From Comamonadaceae bacterium (lineage in GTDB: Bacteria; Pseudomonadota; Gammaproteobacteria; Burkholderiales; Burkholderiaceae_C), in contig CANBVJ010000002.1 in assembly GCA_947372865.1 (NCBI GenBank), forward strand, positions 1 through 64,000: DNA of 64,000 bases, in the 5' to 3' direction. Positions within the stretch are counted from its first letter, which is position 1; every line of letters begins with the position of its first letter. Both the position numbers and the translations under genes were made by a program. Below the pieces are notes generated by a model. The model saw nothing but the letters and a program-made list of their open reading frames with translations. It had not been told where the DNA came from and searched no databases. This document shows, piece by piece, positions 56,751 through 64,000 of the stretch.

Positions 56751-58150
56751 AAAGCAAAAAAGTCTGCGTTGTCGGCGCCGGTTGGGCCGGTCTGGCAGCA
56801 GCCGTGGGTGCCACCCAGGGCGGCCACCGGGTCACCGTGCTGGAAGCCACGCGCACCTTGGGCGGACGGGCACGCACTCTGGCGCCAGACGTGACGCACC
56901 GCCTGCCCGACGGCAGCACGCCCTCGCTGGACAACGGCCAGCACATTCTGATTGGCGGCTACCGCGAAACCTTGGAACTGATGTGCGTCGTCGGCTTGGA
57001 CCCAGCCGCCCTGCTGCTGCGCCTGCCCTTGACGCTGCAGTTTCCCGATGGCAGCGGCCTGCGCCTGCCCGACTGGCCCCAGCCCTGGAACCTGCTCGCG
57101 GGGGTGCTGGGCGCGCGCGGCTGGAGCCTGGGCGACAAATGGTCGCTGTTGGTGGCGCTTCGGCGCTGGCAGCGTGCCGACTTTCAGTGCAGCGCCGCCG
57201 CCACCGTGGCCGAACTGTGCGTGGGTGTGCGCCCGCAGGTGATGGACAGTTTTATCGAGCCCTTGTGTGTTTCGGCCCTGAACACCCCGGCGCAGCAAGC
57301 CAGCGGCCAGGTCTTTTTGACGGTGCTGTACGACACGCTCAAGCCGGTGATCCCACCCAAAGTGCCCGAAGGTGCAGCGCCGGGAACAGCCGCTGAGCGG
57401 CCCTGGGCCGGCTCGGACCTGCTGCTGCCACGCGCCGACCTCTCGGCCTTGTTTCCGCAAGCGGCCGCGCACTGGCTGCAAGCCCGAGGCGCTGCGGTGC
57501 GCCTGGGCGAGCGCGCGCCCACGCCGCGTTGGACGGCCGGCCAGTGGCACGTCGGCGACGAAGCATTTGACGCCGTGGTCTGGGCCACCGCACCCGCACA
57601 CGCGGTGCAAGCCTTGGCTGAGTACGCACCCGAGGCGCCCAAGAATCTGGCTATTTACCTGCAGCGCTGGCTGCGCCCGGCCCAAAACCTGAAATACGAG
57701 GCCATTGCCACCGTTTACGCCTACGCCGACGGGCTGGTGCTGCCCGCACCCATGCTGGCCCTGACCAGCAGCCCACAGTTGCCTGCGCAATTTGTGTTTG
57801 ACCGGGGCCAGTTGGGCGGCCCCCTCGGTTTGATGGCGTTTGTGGCAAGTGCTGCCGTCGGCACGCACGACGCTATTGAAGAACAGGTGCTGGCCCAAGC
57901 CAACAGCCAGCTCGAACACCTGCTGGGTGGCCAGCGGCTGGTGCCAGTGCAAACCGTGGTGGAAAAGCGCGCCACCCTGGCCTGCACGCCCCGGATGGCG
58001 CGCCCGCCCCAGCGCATCGCACCGGGCTTGTTGGCCTGTGGCGACTACCTGTATGCGCCCTACCCCTCTACCCTGGAAGGCGCGGTGCGCAGCGGCTTGA
58101 TGGCCGCCCTGGCGCTGGACGAGGCCGACGGCTTTTCCTGGAAGCCCTAA
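56747..58150 (+). CDS. hpnE: Hydroxysqualene dehydroxylase HpnE
   Basis: FAD-dependent amine-oxidase-like enzyme that reduces hydroxysqualene to squalene. 467 residues. N-terminal dinucleotide fold VCVVGAGWAGLAAAVGATQG with VLEATRTLGGRART; C-terminal FAD segment RIAPGLLACGDYLYAPYPST. The start is a TTG overlapping the hpnD TGA (TTGA), so it relies on translational coupling. Squalene-hopene cyclase is not in the window. Confidence 0.92.
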   Translation: MKSKKVCVVGAGWAGLAAAVGATQGGHRVTVLEATRTLGGRARTLAPDVTHRLPDGSTPSLDNGQHILIGGYRETLELMCVVGLDPAALLLRLPLTLQFPDGSGLRLPDWPQPWNLLAGVLGARGWSLGDKWSLLVALRRWQRADFQCSAAATVAELCVGVRPQVMDSFIEPLCVSALNTPAQQASGQVFLTVLYDTLKPVIPPKVPEGAAPGTAAERPWAGSDLLLPRADLSALFPQAAAHWLQARGAAVRLGERAPTPRWTAGQWHVGDEAFDAVVWATAPAHAVQALAEYAPEAPKNLAIYLQRWLRPAQNLKYEAIATVYAYADGLVLPAPMLALTSSPQLPAQFVFDRGQLGGPLGLMAFVASAAVGTHDAIEEQVLAQANSQLEHLLGGQRLVPVQTVVEKRATLACTPRMARPPQRIAPGLLACGDYLYAPYPSTLEGAVRSGLMAALALDEADGFSWKP

Positions 58151-58275
58151 CAGCTCCCAGGAGCGTCGCGCACCGGACTCCCACCGTGAACTCTCAGGGT
58201 CTTGCCCTATGTCTTACGGGGCCGAGAGCCACTAGCATCGTGCTCCTTTTCGCAATATTCCTGAAGCGCGCGACC

Positions 58276-60681
58276 ATGAAAACTTTCCTCAAACTCTTGG
58301 CCACCGCCCTTGTTGTACTACTGGCTGGCAGCGCCTGGTATCTGCACGGCAAACAACCGGTGCGCGACGGCAGTATGGACCTGCGCGGCCTGCAGCAATC
58401 CGTGACCGTGCGCTACGACGAACGCGGTGTTCCCCACATCACCGCGCAAAACGAGCCCGACCTGTACCGCGCGCTGGGCTATGTCCATGCCCAAGACCGC
58501 CTGTTCCAGATGGAAATGGTGCGCCGCCTGGCGATGGGCGAACTCGCCGAAATCCTCGGCCCCAAGCTGCTCGATACCGACCGCCTGTTTCGCACCCTGG
58601 GTATCCGCGAACACGCGCAGCGGGTTGCGCAGACCCTGGACATGGGCACACCGGCCAACCAGACCCTGGCCGCCTACCTGGACGGCATCAACCAATTCCA
58701 GGCCGGCCACCCCGCGCCGATGGAGTTTGATTTGCTGGGGATTCCCAAGCGCCCTTTCACGCCCCAAGACACGCTGGCGGTGTCTGGCTACCTGGCGTAC
58801 AGCTTTGCCGCCGCCTTCAAAACCGAGCCGGTGATGACGCTGATCCGCGACCAACTGGGGCCCAACTACCTGCGCATTTTTGACCTCGACTGGCATCCCC
58901 AAGGTGCGGTCAAAACCGCCGCGCTAGCCCAACCCAACACCAAAACCGCGCTGGGCCCAGCCGACTGGCAAAGCTTGGGTCGGCTCGCGGCGCTGAGCCA
59001 AAGCGCGCTGGAACAAGCCGGCGTGCCCGCTTTTGAGGGCAGCAACGCCTGGGTGATTGACGGTCACCACACCGCAAGCGGCAAACCCATCTTGGCGGGC
59101 GATCCGCATATTGCGTATTCGGCGCCTTCGGTCTGGTACGAGGCGCACCTGAGCAGCCCGGGTTTTGAGTTGTACGGCCACTACCAGGCGCTCAACCCGG
59201 TGGCGCTGCTCGGTCACAACGCCGAATTCGGCTGGAGCCTGACCATGTTCCAGAACGACGACATTGACCTGGTGGCCGAAAAGGTCAACCCGACCAATGC
59301 GGATGAAGTCTGGGACCACGGCACATGGGTCAAACTCACCGAGCGTTCTGAGACCATTGCCGTCAAAGGCCAGACACCTGTGGAGCTGCGCCTGCGCCGC
59401 TCGCCCCACGGCCCGCTGCTCAACGACGCCTACAAAGACACGCTGGGCACCACGCCGATTGCCATGTGGTGGGCCTTTCTGGAAACCGAAAACCCGTTGA
59501 TCGACGCCTTTTACGAACTCAACCGCGCCAACACCCGGGACAAGGCGCGTGTGGCGGCCAGCAAAATCCACGCCCCCGGCCTGAACGTGGTCTGGGCCAA
59601 TGCGCAAGGCGACATTGGCTGGTGGGCGGCGGCCAAGTTGCCTATTCGCCCCAAGGGCGTGAATCCCACTTTTATTCTGGACGCCGCCAAAGGAGAGGCA
59701 GACAAGCCCGGCTTCTACCCCTTCAAGGACAACCCGCAAGAAGAAAACCCGGCGCGCGGCTTCATCGTCTCGGCCAACCACCAGCCCGCAGGCGCGCGCG
59801 CCGTGCCGGGCTACTACAACCCCTCGGGCCGCGCCCGGCGCCTGACCGAGCTGTTACAGGCGGCCCAATCCCCAGCCGACACCGCCGCCATGCAGGCCAT
59901 GCAGCTCGACACCCAAACCGACTTTGCGCCCCAGGTGCTCAGCGGCCTGCTGCCCGTACTCGGCGAAGTCGTCACCGACCCGCAAGAGCGGGGCTTGTTG
60001 CAAACACTGCAGCAATGGGACGGCCGGTTCAGCATGGACAGTGCGGCGCCCACGCTGTTTAGCCAAATGCTGTTTGAAGTGGCGCGCGCTGCCATGGCCG
60101 ACGAGCTGGGCGAGGTTGAATTCAAAGCCATGCTGCGCACCCGCGCCTTGGACGAAGCGCTGCCCCGCCTGCTGGCCGACGCCAACTCTCCGTGGTGGGA
60201 TGTGCGCGGCACGCCTGCCGTGGAAACCCGCGCCGACACCGTCAAGGCCGCCTGGAAGGCCGCGCTGGTGCACCTGAAAAACACCTATGGCCCCGACACC
60301 CACCAATGGGTCTGGGGCAAAACCCACACCGTGACGCACAAGCACCCGCTGGGCCAGCAAAAACCACTGGACAAACTGTTTGATGTCGGCCCCCTGCCCG
60401 TGCCCGGCGGCCGCGAAGTGCCCAACAACCTGTCGGGCACCATCACAGCAGCACCTTGGGCGGTGAGCTACGGCCCGTCTACCCGGCGCGTGGTGGATTT
60501 TGCTGACGCCAGCCAAGCCTTAGGCATCAACCCGGTGGGGCAAAGCGGCGTGCTGCTGGACGCCCATTACGCCGACCAGGCCAAAGCCTTTGCGCGGGGG
60601 CAGTACATGCGCCAGTATTTGTCGGTGGGCGACGTGAGCGCCCATACCCAAAGCACGCTGCAACTGCGCGCGGTGCCTTAG
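58276..60681 (+). CDS. Penicillin-acylase-family N-terminal-nucleophile hydrolase
   Basis: 801 residues. A membrane-anchoring or signal helix (LKLLATALVVLLAGSAWYLH), an alpha chain (YDERGVPHITAQNEPDLYRA, YVHAQDRLFQMEMVRRLAMG), a linker, then the self-cleavage site EGSNAWVIDG with nucleophile Ser256, and the beta chain with GHNAEFGWSLTMFQNDDIDL. Family members cleave amide bonds, for example in penicillins or acyl-homoserine lactones; the substrate is unknown. The ATG at 58276 replaces the track start. It follows hpnE by 125 bp. Confidence 0.9.
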   Translation: MKTFLKLLATALVVLLAGSAWYLHGKQPVRDGSMDLRGLQQSVTVRYDERGVPHITAQNEPDLYRALGYVHAQDRLFQMEMVRRLAMGELAEILGPKLLDTDRLFRTLGIREHAQRVAQTLDMGTPANQTLAAYLDGINQFQAGHPAPMEFDLLGIPKRPFTPQDTLAVSGYLAYSFAAAFKTEPVMTLIRDQLGPNYLRIFDLDWHPQGAVKTAALAQPNTKTALGPADWQSLGRLAALSQSALEQAGVPAFEGSNAWVIDGHHTASGKPILAGDPHIAYSAPSVWYEAHLSSPGFELYGHYQALNPVALLGHNAEFGWSLTMFQNDDIDLVAEKVNPTNADEVWDHGTWVKLTERSETIAVKGQTPVELRLRRSPHGPLLNDAYKDTLGTTPIAMWWAFLETENPLIDAFYELNRANTRDKARVAASKIHAPGLNVVWANAQGDIGWWAAAKLPIRPKGVNPTFILDAAKGEADKPGFYPFKDNPQEENPARGFIVSANHQPAGARAVPGYYNPSGRARRLTELLQAAQSPADTAAMQAMQLDTQTDFAPQVLSGLLPVLGEVVTDPQERGLLQTLQQWDGRFSMDSAAPTLFSQMLFEVARAAMADELGEVEFKAMLRTRALDEALPRLLADANSPWWDVRGTPAVETRADTVKAAWKAALVHLKNTYGPDTHQWVWGKTHTVTHKHPLGQQKPLDKLFDVGPLPVPGGREVPNNLSGTITAAPWAVSYGPSTRRVVDFADASQALGINPVGQSGVLLDAHYADQAKAFARGQYMRQYLSVGDVSAHTQSTLQLRAVP

Positions 60682-60705
60682 GGCGCGGGGATCGGGCGGC
60701 GCGGG

Positions 60706-61407
60706 CTAGGTCGCCAGCCCCAAGGCCGCGCACAACTGCGCCATATCGGTCGTGGTCAGGTGCGGCGTGTGCGAGTGGCTCCAGACCTTGGCGTCGCGGT
60801 TCAGCCACGCGGCCTGCATACCGGCGTCCAGAGCACCCACCACGTCCAGGTGCGCGTCGTCGCCCACGTGCAGCACTTCGTCGGGCGCGCACCGCAGCGC
60901 GCGCGCCGCCGCATGAAAAATGTCAATATGCGGTTTGGCCACGCCACAGGACTGGGCGCTGACGCTGCCCACAAAATACGCACCCAGGCCGACGCGATGC
61001 ACATCGGCATTGCCGTTGGACACCGCCAGCACCGGAAAGCGCGCCGCCAGTACCGCCAGTGCGCCCAAAGCGTCCGGGTAGAGCGTGACGCGCTGGCGCT
61101 CGGCAAAAAACACCTCAAACGCGGGGTGCGCCAGGGCCGTGTCCTCGCCCGCCTGGCCCAGCGCATGGCGCAAATAAGCGCGGCGCAGGGCGCTGAAATC
61201 ATGCGCCACTTCAGGGTGGGCCAGGTTCACCGCCTTGCGCAACTGGCTGCGTGTGGCACTGCTGCTGAGCAAGGTGGACGTGGCGGGCGCGTGCTGGGCC
61301 AGCCAGTCGGCCAGCGCCTGTTCGGCACGCACGATGGTGGGCTCGACGGGCCACAGCGTGTCGTCCAGGTCCAGGGTAATGGCTTTGATTTTGGAAACAT
61401 GGAGCAT
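60706..61407 (-). CDS. HAD-superfamily hydrolase
   Basis: 233 residues with the four HAD motifs: [35 protein letters not shown] Lys in [18 protein letters not shown] and [22 protein letters not shown]. The alpha-helical cap between I and II makes it a subclass I phosphatase, similar to YigB/flavin-nucleotide phosphatases; substrate unknown. The ATG at 61407 is preferred. Divergent from hemH with a 19-bp gap. Confidence 0.85.
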   Translation of the reverse strand: MLHVSKIKAITLDLDDTLWPVEPTIVRAEQALADWLAQHAPATSTLLSSSATRSQLRKAVNLAHPEVAHDFSALRRAYLRHALGQAGEDTALAHPAFEVFFAERQRVTLYPDALGALAVLAARFPVLAVSNGNADVHRVGLGAYFVGSVSAQSCGVAKPHIDIFHAAARALRCAPDEVLHVGDDAHLDVVGALDAGMQAAWLNRDAKVWSHSHTPHLTTTDMAQLCAALGLAT

Positions 61408-61426
61408 AGGTGCGCGAGAATACCCC

Positions 61427-62518
61427 ATGCCTTTTTCCAAAGAACCCCTATTTACCCACGGCCAGACTCCCCGCACCGCCGTCTTGTATTGCAACCTGGG
61501 CACGCCTGACGCACCCACCGCAGCCGCAGTGCGCCGCTACCTGGCCGAGTTTTTGAGCGACCAGCGTGTGGTTGAAATCCCGCGTTTGCTTTGGCTGCTG
61601 ATCTTGCACGGCATCATCCTGCGCTTTCGCCCGGCCAAATCGGCGGCCAAATACGCCAGCATCTGGACGCCTGAGGGTTCGCCGCTCAAGATCGGCACCG
61701 AAAAGCAGGCCAAACTGTTGCAAGGCTGGCTGGGCGAACAAGGCGAAAAAGTCGTGGTGCGCTGGGCCATGCGCTACGGCAGCACCTCGATTGCCTCGCA
61801 GCTTGACGCGCTCAAGGCCGAAGGCGTCACCCGCGTGCTGGTGCTGCCGGCCTATCCGCAGTATTCGGCCACCACCACGGCCAGCCTGTTTGACGCGGTT
61901 TACACCTGGGCCAGCAAAATTCGCAGCATCCCCGAGCTGCGCTTTGTCAACCATTACCACGACCACCCCGCTTACATCGAGGCGCTGGCAGAGAGCGTGC
62001 GCAACTACTGGCTGGGCCAAACCCGCCCGGACGTGCTGGTGATGAGCTTTCACGGCGTACCCGAGCGCACGCTGGCCTTGGGCGACCAGTACCACTGCGA
62101 ATGCTTCAAGACCGCGCGCCTGCTGGCCGAAGCCCTGGGTTTGTCCAAGGACCAGTACAAAGTGACCTTCCAAAGCCGCCTGGGCCGCGCCAAATGGCTG
62201 GAGCCCTATACCGAGCCCACGCTGATCGCAATGGCGCAGGCGGGCGTGCAGCGGGTGGACGTGGTGTGCCCCGGCTTTACCAGCGACTGCCTGGAAACGC
62301 TGGAAGAAATCAATATGGAGGCTCGCGAAGCCTTTTTGCACGCCGGGGGCAAAGTCTTCGGCTATATCCCCTGCCTGAATCACGACCCGGCCGGCATCAC
62401 CGCCCTGGGCGCCGTGGCGCAGCAGCATCTGGCGGGCTGGAACACCCAAGAGCTGGCCGACCCGCGCCTGCTTGCCGCGTCACGCGCCGCCGCCTTGGCC
62501 TTGGGCGCCAAGCAATAA
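61427..62518 (+). CDS. hemH: Ferrochelatase
   Basis: Inserts ferrous iron into protoporphyrin IX, the last haem step. 363 residues. Signature [20 protein letters not shown] at the start; the catalytic His in [35 protein letters not shown] and the conserved Glu region [18 protein letters not shown]. The ATG at 61427 replaces the longer track ORF. 25 bp before dusC. Confidence 0.96.
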   Translation: MPFSKEPLFTHGQTPRTAVLYCNLGTPDAPTAAAVRRYLAEFLSDQRVVEIPRLLWLLILHGIILRFRPAKSAAKYASIWTPEGSPLKIGTEKQAKLLQGWLGEQGEKVVVRWAMRYGSTSIASQLDALKAEGVTRVLVLPAYPQYSATTTASLFDAVYTWASKIRSIPELRFVNHYHDHPAYIEALAESVRNYWLGQTRPDVLVMSFHGVPERTLALGDQYHCECFKTARLLAEALGLSKDQYKVTFQSRLGRAKWLEPYTEPTLIAMAQAGVQRVDVVCPGFTSDCLETLEEINMEAREAFLHAGGKVFGYIPCLNHDPAGITALGAVAQQHLAGWNTQELADPRLLAASRAAALALGAKQ

Positions 62519-62543
62519 GGCGCACGGGCAACACAGCAGCACG

Positions 62544-63521
62544 ATGGCGATTGTTTTAGCCCCGATGGAGGGCCTGCTGGACTTTGTGCTGCGCGACATC
62601 CTGACCCGGGTGGGCGGCATTGACCGCTGTGTGTCCGAATTCATCCGCGTCACCAACACCTTGCTGCCCGAGCGCGCCTTTGTGCGCGTGGTGCCCGAGT
62701 TGCTGACCGGTGGCCGCACGCTCTCGGGCGTGCCCGTGCGGCCCCAGTTATTGGGGTCAGACCCGCATTGCCTGGCCGACAACGCAGCGCGCGTGGCGGG
62801 CCTGGGCGCTGATGGCGTGGACCTGAACTTTGGCTGCCCGGCCAAGGTCGTCAACCGCCACGGCGGTGGCGCGGCCTTGCTGGAAGACCCGGAGTTGCTG
62901 TTCCAGATCGTGTCCGCCGTGCGCCGCGCCGTGCCTGCGCACCAGGTGGTGTCGGCCAAGATGCGCTTGGGCTTTCATGACGACCGCCGGGCCGAAGAAT
63001 GCGCGCTGGCCTTGGAGGCCGGAGGCGCGGGCGAGATTGTGGTGCACGCCCGCACCCGCGCCGATGCTTACCGCCCGCCCGCCTACTGGGGCCGCATTGC
63101 AGACATTGCCGCCGTGGTGCGCACGCCACTGGTGGCCAATGGCGAGATCTGGAACGTGCAAGACGCGCAGGCCTGCCGCGCCGAGTCGGGCTGCCACACG
63201 CTGATGCTGGGGCGCGGCATCGTCAGCTACCCCGGCCTGGCGCACGCCATTGCCCAGGCTGCGGGGCAAACCGCCCCCACGCAGGTGACCGACTGGCCGG
63301 CGTTGCATCCGCACATCGCCAGCTTTTGGCAACTGGTGCGCGCCACGCTAGAGCGCCGCCAGCAGGCCGGGCGCCTCAAGCAATGGCTCAACTTTTTGCG
63401 CCGCCACTATCCGCAGGCGCAGCTTGCTTACAACGCGCTCAAGGCGGTGAACGATGTGGCGGTGATTGACGCTTGGGTGGCGGGGCTGGGTGTCGGAAAA
63501 TTGAACACAAATGCTGTATAA
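62544..63521 (+). CDS. dusC: tRNA-dihydrouridine(16) synthase DusC
   Basis: FMN-dependent reductase of U16 in tRNA. 325 residues. FMN barrel start VLAPMEGLLDFVLRDILTRV; the catalytic Cys in DLNFGCPAKVVNRHGGGA; VSAKMRLGFHD, EIVVHARTRADAYRPPAYWG and the phosphate-binding VANGEIWN and LMLGRGIVSYPGL. APMEG and the DRCVSEFIRV variant fit DusC. Its last codons overlap the LexA-box match before the methyltransferase gene. Confidence 0.95.
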   Translation: MAIVLAPMEGLLDFVLRDILTRVGGIDRCVSEFIRVTNTLLPERAFVRVVPELLTGGRTLSGVPVRPQLLGSDPHCLADNAARVAGLGADGVDLNFGCPAKVVNRHGGGAALLEDPELLFQIVSAVRRAVPAHQVVSAKMRLGFHDDRRAEECALALEAGGAGEIVVHARTRADAYRPPAYWGRIADIAAVVRTPLVANGEIWNVQDAQACRAESGCHTLMLGRGIVSYPGLAHAIAQAAGQTAPTQVTDWPALHPHIASFWQLVRATLERRQQAGRLKQWLNFLRRHYPQAQLAYNALKAVNDVAVIDAWVAGLGVGKLNTNAV

Positions 63522-63529
63522 AATAACAG
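63514..63529 (+). promoter_or_regulatory. Perfect LexA-box match before the DNA methyltransferase
   Basis: CTGTATAAAATAACAG fits CTGT-N8-ACAG at all fixed positions, with the AT-rich centre of strong boxes. It straddles the dusC stop codon and ends 46 bp before the methyltransferase ATG. By chance such a 16-mer is expected about once in 65 kb, so the match alone is not proof. Confidence 0.5.
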
Positions 63530-63538
63530 TTACTATTT

Positions 63539-63567
63539 TTGTGTAATCGCTTAGTTTTAACTACAAA
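63539..63567 (+). promoter_or_regulatory. Candidate promoter of the DNA methyltransferase gene
   Basis: TTGTGT, 17-bp spacer, TACAAA, with the ATG 8 bp further on. The spacer end and -10 contain the short palindrome TAGTT-TT-AACTA. The region is clearly more AT-rich than the rest of the window. Confidence 0.35.
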
Positions 63568-63575
63568 ATAACTTC

Positions 63576-64000
63576 ATGGCACTTCAATCAATCGAAATTT
63601 GCGCTGGCGCCGGTGGTCAGGCTTTGGGACTGGAGCAGGCCGGTTTTGAACATGCGAGTCTGGTTGAAATAGAAGCCCCCGCCTGCCAGACACTGCGCAT
63701 GAACCGGCCTAACTGGAACGTAGTGGAAGCCGATGTACACCAGTACAGCGCAGACCGCTGGAAGGGTGTCGCACTGTTTGCAGGCGGCGTACCTTGCCCG
63801 CCGTTTTCCAAGGCCGGCAAGCAGTTGGGCCACGACGATGAACGCGATCTCTTTCCCCAGGCAATCCGCCTGGTGGACGAATGTAAGCCGCAAGCCGTGA
63901 TGCTGGAAAACGTGCGTGGTTTGCTAGATCCAATGTTTGCCGACTACCGCGCCAAGATCGTGTCCGATCTGGCCAAGCTGGGCTACGTGGGCGAATGGAA
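63576..64000 (+). CDS. DNA (cytosine-5-)-methyltransferase, 5' part only
   Basis: The first 141 codons of a CDS that runs off the right edge and so is missing from the ORF track. Conserved motifs of C5 cytosine methyltransferases: motif I EICAGAGGQALGLEQAGF (SAM binding), motif IV GGVPCPPFSKAGKQ with catalytic Cys74, and motif VI LENVRG. It could be an orphan methylase or part of a restriction-modification or defence set beyond the window. It lies after the core genes, behind an AT-rich spacer, which suggests the start of an acquired region. Recognition site unknown. Confidence 0.9.
   Translation, partial: MALQSIEICAGAGGQALGLEQAGFEHASLVEIEAPACQTLRMNRPNWNVVEADVHQYSADRWKGVALFAGGVPCPPFSKAGKQLGHDDERDLFPQAIRLVDECKPQAVMLENVRGLLDPMFADYRAKIVSDLAKLGYVGEW

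Noticed and set aside
1-64000. CRISPR array, insertion sequence, integrase or prophage genes
   Set aside because: No regularly spaced direct repeats, transposase, integrase or phage structural motifs were seen by eye in the ORFs or gaps; the tRNA genes have no integrase next to them.

Overview
The window looks like a stretch of chromosome from a high-GC betaproteobacterium of the order Burkholderiales, most likely Comamonadaceae (Rhodoferax/Polaromonas/Limnohabitans-like). This rests on recognised proteins and gene order: an Omp32-type porin, the DUF6806-type protein with a Gly/His tail, the carA-lysE-carB-greA order, the ftsH-folP-glmM run, the rpsB-to-rnhB envelope supercluster, and the tRNA-Leu-tig-clpP-clpX-lon block. 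No database search was run. Nearly all of the window is core genome. I found no insertion sequence, integrase, prophage or CRISPR array, and no gene-free stretch longer than about 300 bases.

Layout: (1) 1-8000: sixA (cut by the edge), ppk1 and an OlsB-like acyltransferase on the minus strand; a Nudix gene overlapping a CorA/ZntB transporter on the plus strand; a secreted metallophosphoesterase divergent from a general porin, with 11-bp-spaced TCAC repeats between them that resemble PhoB boxes. (2) 8000-15100: a GNAT gene, glmM, folP, ftsH and rlmE on the minus strand, divergent yhbY, then a DUF4149 gene and greA. (3) 15100-20300: carA-lysE-carB. (4) 20400-33600: one long minus-strand series, read in transcription order as rpsB-tsf-pyrH-frr-cdsA-dxr-bamA-ompH-lpxD-fabZ-lpxA-lpxB-rnhB-rRNA/tRNA methyltransferase. 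The usual uppS (between frr and cdsA) and rseP (between dxr and bamA) are missing. (5) 33600-38500: clpS-clpA, NADP-isocitrate dehydrogenase and a DUF192 protein. (6) 38600-43700: lexA with two tandem LexA boxes and a small linked gene; then a Crp-type regulator, an APH-like kinase and an acyl-CoA dehydrogenase. The kinase/dehydrogenase pair resembles the 4-hydroxyacyl-CoA module known from levulinate catabolism (LvaA/LvaC) and from animal ACAD10/11. (7) 43700-50430: tRNA-Gly, tRNA-Cys, tRNA-Leu, then lon, clpX, clpP, tig and a second tRNA-Leu. (8) 50500-54800: an RND efflux pump with a lipoprotein adaptor. (9) 54970-58150: hpnC-hpnD-hpnE (squalene from farnesyl diphosphate). (10) 58270-64000: a penicillin-acylase-family enzyme, a HAD hydrolase, divergent hemH-dusC, and the first 141 codons of a DNA cytosine methyltransferase behind an AT-rich spacer that contains a LexA-box match.

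How the genes work together: the centre of the window links translation (rpsB, tsf, frr), nucleotide supply (pyrH, carAB), isoprenoid, phospholipid and lipid A precursors (dxr, cdsA, lpxDAB, fabZ) and outer-membrane assembly (bamA, ompH). The protein-quality genes (ftsH, lon, clpP, and tig/clpX nearby) carry sigma-32-like promoter matches with the same 13-bp spacer. The strongest leads for something less well described are the kinase/dehydrogenase pair, the missing uppS and rseP, the possible Pho-controlled phosphatase/porin pair, the small lexA-linked gene, and the possibly SOS-linked methyltransferase at the right edge, where an accessory region may begin.
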